NCBI GenBank assembly: GCA_963707975.1
Contig: OY970177.1
Span: 2,356,001 to 2,420,000, forward strand
Reading direction: 5' to 3'
Length of the DNA: 64,000 nt
From: CAVVXX01 sp963707975
GTDB lineage: Bacteria > Pseudomonadota > Alphaproteobacteria > Micropepsales > Micropepsaceae
Positions 44,674 through 54,187 of this stretch are shown one piece after another. Numbering within the stretch: the first letter of the stretch is position 1; every line of letters begins with the position of its first letter. The notes under the pieces are model-generated. The model was not told the origin of the DNA. It did no database searches and was given only the letters and a program-made list of their open reading frames with translations. Both the position numbers and the translations under genes were made by a program.

Positions 44674-45634
44674 GGCGCTGCGGCGCTCCATTCTTGTCAG
44701 CATGGGGGAGCCCGCCGGCATAGGGCCTGAAGTGGCCGTCAAAGCCTGGGCGGCCTTGGGCGGGCGCGCGAAGGGGCGCGTAGTCCGGCTGATCGGCAGC
44801 GCCGGCGTATTTCACACAGCGGCGCGGGCCTGCGGCATCGACCCAAATATTCTGCGCGATGACATTATCGATGCGGAACAGCCTGCGCGCGCGACGCCGG
44901 GCAAGCCTTCCAAAGAAAATGCCGAGGCGGTGACCGAAGCGATTGCACAGGGCGCGCGCGCGGTGCAGGCGGGCCGCGCCGCCGCGCTCGTCACCGCGCC
45001 AATTCACAAAGCGGTTCTGCAACAGGCAGGTTTTGGCTTTCCAGGCCACACCGAATATCTTGCTACGCTTACGGGCACCAAGCAGGCGGCGATGATGCTG
45101 GCGGGCGCCAATTTGCGCGTGGTGCCGCTGACCATTCATCTTCCGCTGGCGCAAATTTTTCATCACATTACCAAGGACTCTATTGTGGCGACGAGCGAGA
45201 TTGTATTGCATGCGCTGGACCGCGATTTCGGCTGCAAGGCGCCGCGTTTGGCTATCGCCGGGCTGAATCCGCACGCGGGCGAGGGTGGCACGATGGGCCG
45301 CGAGGAAAGCGAAATTATATTGCCAGCCGCGGATGCGTTGCGCGCCAAGGGGCACAATGTTCTGGGGCCGCTTCCGGCGGATTCGATGTTTCATGAAGAG
45401 GCGCGCGCGGCTTACGACGCGGCCCTTTGCATGTATCACGATCAGGCGCTCATCCCTCTGAAAACCATTGCCTTCTGGACCGGCGTGAACGTGACGCTGG
45501 GCCTGCCCATCGTGCGCACCTCGCCCGATCACGGCACGGCGCTCGCCATTGCCGGGCGCGGGGTGGCCGATGCGCGCAGCATGATCGCCGCCATCGAGAT
45601 GGCGGCCGAGATAGCGGAGCGGCGCGGACTATGA
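44657..45634 (+). CDS. pdxA: 4-hydroxythreonine-4-phosphate dehydrogenase
   Basis: PdxA oxidises 4-phosphohydroxy-L-threonine in vitamin B6 synthesis. 325 residues. LVSMGEPAGIGPEVAVKAW, TAPIHKAVLQQAGFGFPGHTEYLA, GLNPHAGEGGTMGREE and MYHDQALIPLKT (metal-binding His) are diagnostic. The TTG at 44657, inside the end of surA, gives a proper N-terminus. Stop overlaps ksgA (ATGA), matching the classic surA-pdxA-ksgA operon. Confidence 0.95.
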   Translation: MSNTAEALRRSILVSMGEPAGIGPEVAVKAWAALGGRAKGRVVRLIGSAGVFHTAARACGIDPNILRDDIIDAEQPARATPGKPSKENAEAVTEAIAQGARAVQAGRAAALVTAPIHKAVLQQAGFGFPGHTEYLATLTGTKQAAMMLAGANLRVVPLTIHLPLAQIFHHITKDSIVATSEIVLHALDRDFGCKAPRLAIAGLNPHAGEGGTMGREESEIILPAADALRAKGHNVLGPLPADSMFHEEARAAYDAALCMYHDQALIPLKTIAFWTGVNVTLGLPIVRTSPDHGTALAIAGRGVADARSMIAAIEMAAEIAERRGL

Positions 45635-46521
45635 ACGACGCCAGCATCAGCGCAGACGGGTTGCCGCCGCTTGGCACGGTCATCGCCAAGCACAAACTTT
45701 CTGCGCGCAAAGCGTTGGGGCAGAATTTCCTGCTCGATCTCAATCTTACCAGGCGCATCGCGCGCGCGGCGCTGGATGGCGCGGAATCTGAAGAAGACAA
45801 AATTGTCTATGAAGTGGGCCCCGGCCCCGGCGGGCTCACGCGCGCGCTGCTGGCCGAAGGTGCTGCGCACGTGATCGCCGTGGAACGCGACAGCCGCTGC
45901 TTGCCTGCGCTGGCCGAAATTCAGAACGCCTTTCCGGGGCGCTTCGATATCGCATCGGGCGATGCGATGGTCATCGATGAAGCGGCAAGGCTGCACGAGA
46001 TGGGAATTCCGCTTCCCGTGCGCGTGGCGGCCAATTTGCCCTTCAATGTCGGCACCGCGCTTTTGGTGAAATGGCTGACTGCGCGCGCATGGCCGCCCTG
46101 GTGGTCTTCGCTCACCCTCACCTTCCAGCGCGAGGTGGCCGCACGCATCTGCGCGCGTGCCGGCGATGAAGCTTACGGGCGGCTCAGCGTGCTGGCGCAA
46201 TGGCGCACCGAACCGCGTATCTTATTCGAAATCAACCGCCGCGCTTTCGTGCCGCCGCCAAAAGTGACTTCGGCTGTGGTGCGGCTCGATGCGCTGCCGC
46301 ATCCCCGTTTTGACGCACGGCTAGAGGATTTGGAAGCGGTAACGCAGGCTGCCTTCGGACAACGCCGCAAGATGATCCGCAAGAGTTTGAAAAAACTCAC
46401 GCCGGAAGCCGAGGAAATTTTGAAAGCGGCCTCGGTGCCGCCGACCGCGCGCGCGGAAGAATTGGATTTGTCGCAGTTCTGCACGCTGGCGCGCACTTAC
46501 GGTTACATGAAAGCGCGGTAG
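45631..46521 (+). CDS. ksgA: 16S rRNA dimethyladenosine transferase KsgA/RsmA
   Basis: 296-residue methyltransferase dimethylating two adjacent adenosines near the 3' end of 16S rRNA. ARKALGQNFLLDLNLTRRIA, YEVGPGPGGLTRALL (SAM site), and the catalytic VAANLPFNVGTALL (NLPF motif) are clear. Slightly longer N-terminus than E. coli. ATG 45631 overlaps pdxA by four bases. Ends 2 bp before the convergent gmk stop. Confidence 0.97.
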   Translation: MNDASISADGLPPLGTVIAKHKLSARKALGQNFLLDLNLTRRIARAALDGAESEEDKIVYEVGPGPGGLTRALLAEGAAHVIAVERDSRCLPALAEIQNAFPGRFDIASGDAMVIDEAARLHEMGIPLPVRVAANLPFNVGTALLVKWLTARAWPPWWSSLTLTFQREVAARICARAGDEAYGRLSVLAQWRTEPRILFEINRRAFVPPPKVTSAVVRLDALPHPRFDARLEDLEAVTQAAFGQRRKMIRKSLKKLTPEAEEILKAASVPPTARAEELDLSQFCTLARTYGYMKAR

Positions 46522-46523
46522 AA

Positions 46524-47150
46524 TTATTTTTTCGTCAATTGCTTGACCAGATCGATGAGGCCCGTCTGGCGATGACGCCTTAGGCGCTCGGCGGCGAGGA
46601 TAGCCTGGATTTCCGCTTGCGCGCGCGGCGCATCGTCATTGACGATGACATAATCATATTCCGCCCAGTGGCTGATTTCATCGCTGGCCTTGGCCATGCG
46701 CTTGGCAATGACATCGTCGCTGTCCTGCGCGCGCTCGCGCAGGCGGCGTTCAAGATCCGTGCGCGAAGGCGGCAGCACGAACACCCGCACCAGATCGTCC
46801 ATGGCGCGCTGCGAAAGCTGTTGCGTGCCCTGCCAATCAATATCGAACAACACGTTGTGGCCCTTGGCCAGCGCCTCCTCGACTGCGCGCTTGGGCGTGC
46901 CATAGCGGTGGCCGAACACGGTGGCATGTTCGAGAAACTCACCCGCGCGCGCCATCTTCTCGAATTGTTCGGCGCTGACGAAGAAATAGTCCCTGCCTGC
47001 CATCTCGTCCGGCCGCTTGGGCCGCGTGGTGGCTGACACAGACATTACGAGGTTGGGATCGCTTTCGAGCAGCTTGCGCGCGAGCGTCGTCTTGCCGGCT
47101 CCGCTCGGCGAAGACAGCACCAGCATGAACCCGTGCCGCGCGTTGCTCAT
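46524..47150 (-). CDS. gmk: Guanylate kinase
   Basis: 208 residues; phosphorylates GMP to GDP. P-loop VLSSPSGAGKTTLARKLL, GMP-binding SVSATTRPKRPDEMAGRDYFFVS, and DIDWQGTQQL are all present. ATG 47150 overlaps the yicC stop (ATGA). The C-terminus extends slightly with a basic helix. Confidence 0.97.
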   Translation of the reverse strand: MSNARHGFMLVLSSPSGAGKTTLARKLLESDPNLVMSVSATTRPKRPDEMAGRDYFFVSAEQFEKMARAGEFLEHATVFGHRYGTPKRAVEEALAKGHNVLFDIDWQGTQQLSQRAMDDLVRVFVLPPSRTDLERRLRERAQDSDDVIAKRMAKASDEISHWAEYDYVIVNDDAPRAQAEIQAILAAERLRRHRQTGLIDLVKQLTKK

Positions 47151-48037
47151 TCGACGTTCTGAACTTGCTCGCGGAATTGATCTATCACCGCCTTAAGAGC
47201 AAGTCCCACCCGGGTCAACGCAATATCGGAAGATTTGGCGCACAGCGTATTGGCCTCGCGGTTGAATTCCTGGGCCAGGAAATCGAGCTTGCGCCCCGAG
47301 GGCTCGTGCGCCGCCAGAAGCGCGCGTGCCTCCTGGCAATGGGCGCTCAGGCGATCCAGTTCCTCGCGCAAATCCGCTTTGGCGGCCAGAAGCGCCACCT
47401 CCTGGGCCACGCGGTCTTCCGAAAGATTGGCCGCGGGCGCCAGCAATTCGGCCAATTGCGCCAGCATGCGCTCCTTCAGCAGCTGCGGCTGCCTTGCGGC
47501 AAGCGCGCGCGCCTCGCCGGTCAATCTTTCGATCTCTTCGATATGCGCGCGCAGGAGATGCTCAAGCTTCATGCCTTCATTGGCGCGGGCGCGGACGAGC
47601 GCGTCCAATACCGTTGCCAGGCTTTCCAGCAGCGCCGCATCGCGCCCAAGCCGCGCCTCATCGTCGAGCGCCGCATGCTCCTCCTGGACCACCACGCCCT
47701 TGAGCGCGAGCAGCCCATCCACGCGCGCGGGTTCCAACCCCGTTTCCGCCGCAATCCGTTTGGCGATCTTCACCGCATCGGCCAACGCCGCCGGATCGAC
47801 GCGAAAGCCGCGCGCGCCTTCTTCCGGCTCAACCGTCAGCACCGCCTGCAGTGACCCACGCTTGAAGCGCTCGCCAGTCAAGGTGCGCGCGCTTGGCTCC
47901 AACGCTTCGAACCCCGGCGGCATGCGCAGGCGCAAGTCCAGTCCGCGGCCGTTGACGCTTTTCGCCTCCCAGCGCCAGCGCAGACCCGCGTGGCACCCAA
48001 GTGCTTCGGCAAAACCCGTCATGCTGGCAAGCGGCAT
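47147..48037 (-). CDS. yicC: YicC family endoribonuclease
   Basis: 296 residues. The start at 48037 (PLASMTGFAEALG) gives the conserved family N-terminus; the longer open frame upstream is ignored. Also seen: WEAKSVNGRGLDLRLRMP and the C-terminal HEPSGRKLDFLAQEFNREAN and SSDIALTRVGLALK, all YicC-typical. YicC proteins are RNases reported to act on stress-linked small RNAs. Coupled to gmk by overlap, as in many bacteria. Confidence 0.95.
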   Translation of the reverse strand: MPLASMTGFAEALGCHAGLRWRWEAKSVNGRGLDLRLRMPPGFEALEPSARTLTGERFKRGSLQAVLTVEPEEGARGFRVDPAALADAVKIAKRIAAETGLEPARVDGLLALKGVVVQEEHAALDDEARLGRDAALLESLATVLDALVRARANEGMKLEHLLRAHIEEIERLTGEARALAARQPQLLKERMLAQLAELLAPAANLSEDRVAQEVALLAAKADLREELDRLSAHCQEARALLAAHEPSGRKLDFLAQEFNREANTLCAKSSDIALTRVGLALKAVIDQFREQVQNVE

Positions 48038-48092
48038 CGGCGACTCCGCGTGGAATGCTGCGACCTTATCGCCCGTGTGAGGCCTGCGGAAG

Positions 48093-49121
48093 TCAGTGGC
48101 CGCCCGCCTGCTGCGCATGCTCGATGCGCCGCCATTTGGCGACGTTCTTGGCATGCTCTTCGCTCGTGCGCGCGAAAACATGGCCCCCGGAGCCATTAGC
48201 TACGAAATAAAGCTCGTCCGAGTCGGGCGGGTTTAGCACAGCCATGATCGCGTCCTTACCGGGATTGCAGATGGGCGTGGGCGGCAGCGCAGCGATTTGA
48301 TAGGTGCTGTAGGGGTTGCGCTTGTCGAGCTCGCTCTGGCGCAAATCGTGACCCAAGGGATAGCCCTTGGTCAGACCGTAGATGATGGTGGGGTCGGATT
48401 CGAGCTTCATGCCGAGCTTCAGGCGGTTGATGAACACCGCGGCAATGCGCGGGCGTTCAGCTGTAATGGCGGTTTCTTTCTCGACGATGGAAGCAAGCGT
48501 CAAAGCTTCGGCGATGGAATTGTAAGGCAGGCCCGACTTTCGCGTTGGCCACAACGCCGCCAGCAAATCCTCCTGCGCCTTGTGCATGCGCGCCAAAATT
48601 TGGTCGCGCGTGGTGCCGCGCTCGAACAGATAGGTCTCAGGAAGCAGGCTGCCCTCCGGCGGCATCGCGCTCAAGATGCCCGTTAAATAGGAATTGGTGT
48701 TGACGGCGACGACGGCCATGTCGCTGGTAAGGCCTTCGGCAATGGTGATGCGATGCAGCGCTGCCTTGCCCCCCACGATCATGTCCAGCACGTCTGACAT
48801 GCTGGCATGCGCTGGGAAAATAAATTCGCCTGCTTTCAGCGCGCCCGCCGCGTGCCGGCGACCCACGCCAAAGCGGAACAGATCGGCGTTGGCGATCACG
48901 CCGGATTGCGCCAATTGCTGGGCTGCCTGCTTCAGGCTGGTGCCGGACTTGATGATCACATCGGTATCGGCGCGCAACGGGCCTGGCGCTGAGAAGTTAT
49001 GTGCTTCCCAATTGAGCGCCATGACCGCGGCGAACGCCGCAGCGGCGACCAAAACCACAAAGCTCGCGAAATTCCGCATTTCGGTTTTGCTTCTTGACTG
49101 CTTTTTGGGACGAACGCTCAC
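48093..49121 (-). CDS. mltG: Endolytic murein transglycosylase MltG
   Basis: 342 residues; cuts nascent peptidoglycan to terminate glycan strands. One N-terminal membrane helix (FASFVVLVAAAAFAAVMAL) after a basic cytosolic tail, then the YceG fold with LASIVEKETAI (catalytic Glu), FINRLKLGMKLESDPTIIYGL and NPYSTYQIAALPPTPICNPG. GTG 49121 overlaps the fabF stop. fabF-mltG adjacency is common. Confidence 0.95.
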   Translation of the reverse strand: MSVRPKKQSRSKTEMRNFASFVVLVAAAAFAAVMALNWEAHNFSAPGPLRADTDVIIKSGTSLKQAAQQLAQSGVIANADLFRFGVGRRHAAGALKAGEFIFPAHASMSDVLDMIVGGKAALHRITIAEGLTSDMAVVAVNTNSYLTGILSAMPPEGSLLPETYLFERGTTRDQILARMHKAQEDLLAALWPTRKSGLPYNSIAEALTLASIVEKETAITAERPRIAAVFINRLKLGMKLESDPTIIYGLTKGYPLGHDLRQSELDKRNPYSTYQIAALPPTPICNPGKDAIMAVLNPPDSDELYFVANGSGGHVFARTSEEHAKNVAKWRRIEHAQQAGGH

Positions 49122-50381
49122 GCAGCAGCGGTCAGGATAAGCGTCGCGTTGGTGCCGCCGAAACCAAACGAATTGGATAATGCCGCCGCAATGGGGCGCT
49201 TTTTTGGCTTGAGCGGCACAAGGTCGATTTCCGTTTTCACGGAAGGGTTGTCGAGGTTGAGCGTGGCCGGCGCGATTTGATCGCGCATGGCCAGCACGGA
49301 AAAGATCGCTTCCACCGCGCCGGCCGCGCCCAGCAGATGCCCGATGGAGGATTTGGTCGACGACATGGAAATTTTACCGGCCGCGTTGCCGAACAGCCGC
49401 TCGACCGCCCCGAGCTCGATGCCGTCGGCCAGTGGTCGAAGTGCCGTGGGCGTTGACGTAATCGATGTCGGCGGGGGCCAGCCCCGCACGTTTCAGCGCC
49501 ATCTTCATGGCGCGATAACCGCCATCGCCGTCTTCGGCGGGCGCGGTGATGTGATAGGCGTCGCCCGACATGCCATAGCCCTTCACCTCGCCGTAAATCT
49601 TCGCGCCGCGCGCCTTGGCGTGTTCGTATTCCTCGAGCATGACAACGCCCGCGCCCTCGCCCATCACGAAACCATCGCGGTCTTTGTCATAGGGCCGCGA
49701 GGCTTTTTCCGGCGTATCGTTGAAATTGGTCGAGAGCGCGCGGCAGGCGTCGAAGCCGGCGATGCCGAGCCGGCAGATCGCCGCTTCCGCGCCGCCCGCC
49801 AGCATCACATCGGCGTCGTCGAGCGCGATCAGCCGCGCCGCGTCGCCGATCGCGTGCGCGCCGGTGGCGCATGCCGTAACCACGGCGCTGATTCGGGCCT
49901 TTATAGCCGAAGCGGATGGAGACATAGCCCGACACCAGATTGATCAGGCGGCCCGGAATGAAGAAGGGCGAAAGTTTGCGCGGGCCTTTCTCCTGCAAGA
50001 GAAGCGCGCCTTCCTCGATGCCTGGCAGTCCGCCGATGCCGGAGCCGATCAGCACGCCGGTGCGGTCGCGCTCATCTTCCGTTTTGGGCTCCCAGCCGGA
50101 ATCCGTGACCGCCTGCTGGGCGGCGCCAGGCGCAAAGATGATGAAGTCGTCGACGCGCCGCTGTTCCTTGGGATCGACCCACTGATCGGGGTTGAAGGTG
50201 CCGTTGGCGCCGTCGCCGCGCGGCACATCGGCAGGCGATCTGCGCCGGCAGATCGTCAACTTTGAATTTGGTGATCGGTCTGGCGCCGGAACTGCCCGGC
50301 GAGCAGGCGCGACCAGGTTTCTTCCACGCCGCAGGCCAGCGGCGTGATAAGTCCCAGTCCGGTGACGACGACCCGACGCAT
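49118..50381 (-). CDS. fabF: 3-oxoacyl-[acyl-carrier-protein] synthase II (frame broken four times)
   Basis: FabF condenses malonyl-ACP with acyl-ACP in fatty-acid elongation. RRVVVTGLGLITPL starts it; VVTACATGAHAIGDAARLI carries the catalytic Cys, YVNAHGTST the first His and KSSIGHLLGAAGAVEAI the Lys and second His. The frame breaks at about 50290 (extra A), 50228 (extra T), 49891 (extra A) and about 49433 (two bases missing, GTST-PLADG). Repairing these gives exactly 420 codons, the family length. All catalytic parts exist, so errors are more likely than decay. Its 3' end overlaps mltG. Confidence 0.94.
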
Positions 50382-50428
50382 GGGAGCCAGACGAATGGCG
50401 AAGCGGCGGCCGGAAATTCCGGCGCCCG

Positions 50429-50666
50429 TTAAGCTTGCGCTTTGTCGATGATACTTGACGGCGTCGCCGACCGTCACGATGGACTCGGCGGCGTCGTCGG
50501 GAATTTCGATGCCGAATTCTTCCTCGAACGCCATCACCAGCTCGACCGTGTCCAGGCTGTCGGCGCCAAGGTCTTCGATGAAGCACGCGTTGTCAGTGAC
50601 CTTGTCGGCATCCACATTGAGGTGCTCGACGACGATCTTCTTCACGCGTTCGGCAGTATCGCTCAT
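50429..50666 (-). CDS. acpP: Acyl carrier protein (frame broken near the 3' end)
   Basis: ACP carries growing acyl chains on phosphopantetheine. VKKIVVEHLNVDADKVTDNA, then EDLGADSLDTVELVMAFEEEF with the modified Ser in DSL. An extra base at about 50450 (in DAVKY-IDK) removes the stop and would fuse ACP to FabF. Removing it gives 78 residues ending at TAA 50429, the normal ACP. fabF starts 47 bp later. Confidence 0.95.
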
Positions 50667-50837
50667 TGTCTAACCCCTTAAATGGTTGCCTCTAAATCGT
50701 CGTGCTTTCCGCTACGGCAACTCTGAACGCTGGCCGGTACCGGCTTTCCGCTTGCGGCCTTTATCGCAAGGCCGCGCTTGGTAACACAAGTGCGCCGTAG
50801 CCGCCAAATAGCCAAGGCTCCCATTGAGATCAAGGTC

Positions 50838-51578
50838 TTAGATCATGGCCATGCCGCCATTGACATGCAGGGTCTGGCCGGTAACATAAGCGGCTTCCTC
50901 GCTCGCAAGATAGACCACAGCGGCCGCGATGTCCTCGCCGGCGCCCAGACGGCCCGCCGGAATGCGGGCAAGCACGGCGTTTTTCTGCTCCTCGGTAAGC
51001 ACATCGGTCATCGCCGTGGCGATGAAGCCGGGCGCGACGCAATTGACGGTAATGTTGCGCGATGCGACTTCGGCGGCCAGCGATTTGGTCATGCCGACGA
51101 GGCCGGCCTTGGCGGCGGCATAATTGCCCTGGCCCGGGTTGCCGGTAGCGCCCACCACCGAGGTGATCGGTGATGATGCGGCCCCAGCGCTTTTTCATCA
51201 TGCCGCGCAGCACCGCGCGCGAGAGGCGGAAGGCGGCGGTGAGATTGACGGCGATGACCTGATCCCATTCCTCGTCCTTCATGCGCATGAAGAGATTGTC
51301 GCGCGTGATGCCGGCATTGTTGACCAGGATGTCGATAGGCACCGGCAGCGCTTTCCGCCGCCTTGGGCAACGCCTCGACCGAGGCGGTGATCGGCAAGAT
51401 TGCAGGCGACGGTGTGCGCGCGCTGTCCCAGTTCAGCTCTCAATTTTTCCAGCGCTTCGGCGCGCGTGCCCGAAAGCACCACTGTCGCGCCCTGCGCGTG
51501 CAGCGCCTTGGCGATGGCGCCGCCGATGCCGCCGCGAGCGCCCGTGACAAGTGCAACTTTTCCCGTGAGATCGAACAT
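50838..51578 (-). CDS. fabG: 3-oxoacyl-[acyl-carrier-protein] reductase (frame broken three times)
   Basis: FabG is the NADPH-dependent reductase of the elongation cycle. GKVALVTGARGGIGGAIAKAL (Rossmann), PIDILVNNAGITRDNLFMRMKDEEW, and GNPGQGNYAAAKAGLVGM with the catalytic Tyr-x3-Lys. Extra bases lie at 51390, about 51342 and 51168; with them removed the gene is 245 codons, the expected size. It begins 11 bp after fabD stops. A 171 bp gap to acpP probably holds the acpP promoter. Confidence 0.95.
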
Positions 51579-51589
51579 GAGCTTCTCGC

Positions 51590-52532
51590 TTATAGCGTCT
51601 TCGCAAAGGCTTCGATATCGGCGGGCGTATCCAGCGATATCGTCTGAAGTTCCTTGTCAATGCGCTTGACCATGCCGGTGAGCACCTTGTTGCCGCCCAC
51701 TTCCACCGTCGTGTCCGACGCCAAACGCGCGGAACGCCAGCCACGCTTTCGCGCCAGCGCACGCGGCCCGTCACCTGCATCGACAAGCAGGCGGCGGATG
51801 GTTTCAGGCTCGCGCGCCTCCGATGCGGTGACATTGGCGAGGACCGGCACCGCGGGCGGGCGGATGGTGACTTGCGCCAGCGCTTCGCGCATGCGGTCGG
51901 CGGCGGGCTGCATCAGCGGGCAATGGAACGGAGCGCTGACATCGAGGCGGCATGGCGCGCTTGGCGCCTTGCGCCTTGGCGATCTCGCCCGCTTTCTCGA
52001 CCGCAAGCCTGGCGCCTGAAATCACGACCTGGCCCGGCGCATTGTCATTGGCGACCACGCACACGCCTTCTGCTGCCGCGTCCTTTACCGTCGACTCTGC
52101 GCCATCGATCTCGGCGCCGATCAGCGCCGCCATCGCGCCCTCGCCCACCGGCACGGCGGCCTGCATCGCCGCCCCGCGAATTTTCAACAGCCGCGCCGTC
52201 TCGGCCAAAGTGAAAGCGCCGGCCGCGCAGAGAGCCGAATATTCGCCGAGGCTGTGACCCGCTACGAGCCGCGCATGGCGCGCGAGATCGAGGCCGTCTT
52301 TCTCCAGCACCCGAATGATGGCAAGCGACGCCGCCATGATGGCGGGCTGGGCGTTTTCGGTGAGAGTGAGATCGGCTTCCGGCCCCTCCCACATCAGCTT
52401 CGAAAGCTTCTGCGAGAGCGCTTCGTCTACTTCCTCGAAAACTTCGCGCGCAGGCGCGAAAGCATCCGCCAGGGCCTGGCCCATGCCGATGGCCTGGCTG
52501 CCCTGGCCCGGAAAGATGAACGCGCGCGTCAT
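51590..52532 (-). CDS. fabD: Malonyl-CoA-ACP transacylase (frame broken four times)
   Basis: FabD loads malonyl groups onto ACP. AFIFPGQGSQAIGMGQAL at the start, LVAGHSLGEYSAL with the catalytic Ser, and VSAPFHCPLMQPAADRM with the catalytic His. Extra bases near 51946, 51778, 51741 and 51715 break the frame; without them it is 312 residues, the normal length, with the usual tail RVRWRESVLAFRAFGVDTTV then EVGGNKVLTGMVKRI. First gene of fabD-fabG-acpP-fabF. Confidence 0.94.
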
Positions 52533-52773
52533 GTCTTGCCCCTTAGAACGCTATCCTTAGCGGCCGCAAGAAGATTAATAAGAATGTAACCTTGTTCACG
52601 CGCGAAACAGCCAAAAGCCTTGGAAAAGCCATACGGGATCGACTATCTATTTCGCGCGTTTACATCGGACACAAGACCGTGGCGCCCAAGGCCAGAAGTG
52701 GGCATATTGGACCCAAGGTGCCGGTTTAGGCGTATCCTCTTCAACAGCTCGTCGAAATAGAAGGAGTGACGGA

Positions 52774-53271
52774 ATGCTTAGAAAATTCAGTTTAATGGGC
52801 GCGTCTGCGCTGGTACTCGGTGCGCTCGCGCTCGGAACACCCGCGCAAGCCGCGGGCGCCGGCGTGAAGGTCGGCGTGCTGACCTGCAATGTGAGCAGCG
52901 GCTGGGGTTTTGTCTTCGGCTCGTCCAAGGACTTGCGCTGCACCTACTCGCCCAATCATGGCCACTATGACCATTACAACGGCACCATCAGCAAATGGGG
53001 CGTTGATGTCGGTTACACTGCCGGCGGCGTCATGGTCTGGGCGGTTTTTGCGCCAACGGCCGATGTGGCGCCGGGCGCGCTTGAAGGCGATTACGGCGGC
53101 GTGAGCGCAAGCGCGACCGCAGCCGTTGGCGCCGGCGCGAACGTGCTGGTTGGCGGATCGCACGACACGATCTCTCTGCAGCCGGTTAGCGTCGAAGGCA
53201 ACACGGGTCTGAACGTTGCGGCCGGCGTTGGCGCCATCACGTTGCGCCATGTGCCTGGGCGTTATCGCTAA
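52774..53271 (+). CDS. DUF992 secreted protein
   Basis: 165 residues. Signal peptide (MGASALVLGALALGTPAQA), then the DUF992 pattern: KVGVLTCNVSSGWGFVFGSS, LRCTYSP, YNGTISKWGVDVGYT, and a Gly/Ala-rich C-terminus with NVLVGGSHDTISLQPVSVEG. Two Cys probably form a disulfide. Typical of alphaproteobacteria and periplasmic or surface-located; function unknown. AGGAG upstream of ATG 52774, and a terminator follows. The 241 bp upstream spacer must hold promoters for this gene and fabD. Confidence 0.9.
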   Translation: MLRKFSLMGASALVLGALALGTPAQAAGAGVKVGVLTCNVSSGWGFVFGSSKDLRCTYSPNHGHYDHYNGTISKWGVDVGYTAGGVMVWAVFAPTADVAPGALEGDYGGVSASATAAVGAGANVLVGGSHDTISLQPVSVEGNTGLNVAAGVGAITLRHVPGRYR

Positions 53272-53300
53272 ACCCAAGCATAATCTTCTGCATTGCTTGA

Positions 53301-53332
53301 AAGCCCCGCGCGACCCGCGGGGCTTTTTCTTT
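53301..53332 (+). terminator. Rho-independent terminator after the DUF992 gene
   Basis: Perfect 9 bp stem AGCCCCGCG/CGCGGGGCT (53302-53310 with 53316-53324), 5-base loop, followed by TTTTTCTTT. It separates the DUF992 gene from the ribosomal protein operon. Confidence 0.9.
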
Positions 53333-53522
53333 GCCTTGCCCCAGGATTAGGCATCCGCTATACGCCCCTTGACCGGGTGCGGTCGCTTGGGGTCCCGCCA
53401 ATAAGCAACGATTGTGGGCTGGATTTGCCGGATGGTCCGGCGGCTCAAACGATCCGACGCGCGAGGGCTGGTTTTCCTTTCCCGCTCCCGCCGTGCCGCG
53501 CCCAAGAAAGGTGTGACGCTTT

Positions 53523-53934
53523 ATGGCTCTTTACGAGCATATCCTGATCGCGCGCCAGGACATCAGCGCGCAAGCAGGTGGACGCGCTCGCGACCCATCT
53601 CAAAACCATCGTCGAAAGCGAAGGCGGCAAGGTCGAGAAGCAGGAATATTGGGGACTGCGCAGCCTCGCCTATCGCATCAAGAAGAACCGCAAGGGGCAT
53701 TATGTGCTCCTCAACATCAACGCGCCTTCGAACGCGATCATCGAGCTGGAACGCCAGATCAAGATCAACGAAGACGTGCTGCGCTACATCACCGTGCGCG
53801 TCGAAGAGTTCGAGCAGTCGAACTCCAGCAAGAAGCGCGAACGCGAACGTGACGGCGAACGCGAGGGCCGTGAAGGCAAGCCGCGCGCCGATGACGATGC
53901 CGACGCAGTTGCCGTCGAAGGAGTCGCGAAGAAT
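53523..53934 (+). CDS. rpsF: 30S ribosomal protein S6 (frame broken; true stop unclear)
   Basis: S6 pairs with S18 on the 30S platform. ALYEHILIARQDISAQ is followed, after an extra A near 53572, by VDALATHLKTIVESEGGKVEKQEYWGLRSLAYRIKKNRKGHYVL in the next frame, all standard S6. The tail is charged (KKRERERDGEREGREGKPRADDD) as in other alphaproteobacteria. The corrected frame has no stop until 54516, running through rpsR and rplI, so a second indel near 53890-53930 is likely; one lost base there would use the TGA overlapping the rpsR start. The end coordinate is therefore an inference. Confidence 0.9.
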
Positions 53935-54178
53935 GAGCGACGCCCGCCGCTTCGCCCGCCGGCCGTTCTTCCGCCGTCGCAAGACCTGTCCGTTCTCGGG
54001 CGCCAATGCGCCGAAGATCGACTACAAGGACGTGAAGCTGCTGCAGCGCTATATTTCCGAGCGCGGCAAGATCGTGCCCAGCCGCATCACCGCCGTATGC
54101 GCCAAGAAGCAGCGCGAATTGGCCAAGGCCATCAAACGCGCGCGTTTCATGGCGCTGTTACCTTACGTCGTGAAATAG
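53933..54178 (+). CDS. rpsR: 30S ribosomal protein S18
   Basis: 81 residues. FFRRRKTCPFSGANAPKIDYKDVKLLQRYISERGKIVPSRITAVCAKKQRELAKAIKRARFMALLPYV is uninterrupted S18 sequence with two Cys. ATG 53933 has AAGGAG upstream inside the end of rpsF. Third-gene spacing to rplI is 9 bp. Confidence 0.97.
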   Translation: MSDARRFARRPFFRRRKTCPFSGANAPKIDYKDVKLLQRYISERGKIVPSRITAVCAKKQRELAKAIKRARFMALLPYVVK

Positions 54179-54187
54179 GGGGCGGCC

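Noticed and set aside
52575..52589. CtrA-like site (TTAA-N7-GTAA) upstream of fabD
   Set aside because: One mismatch from TTAA-N7-TTAA and only one instance. Such near matches are expected by chance and there is no supporting promoter evidence.
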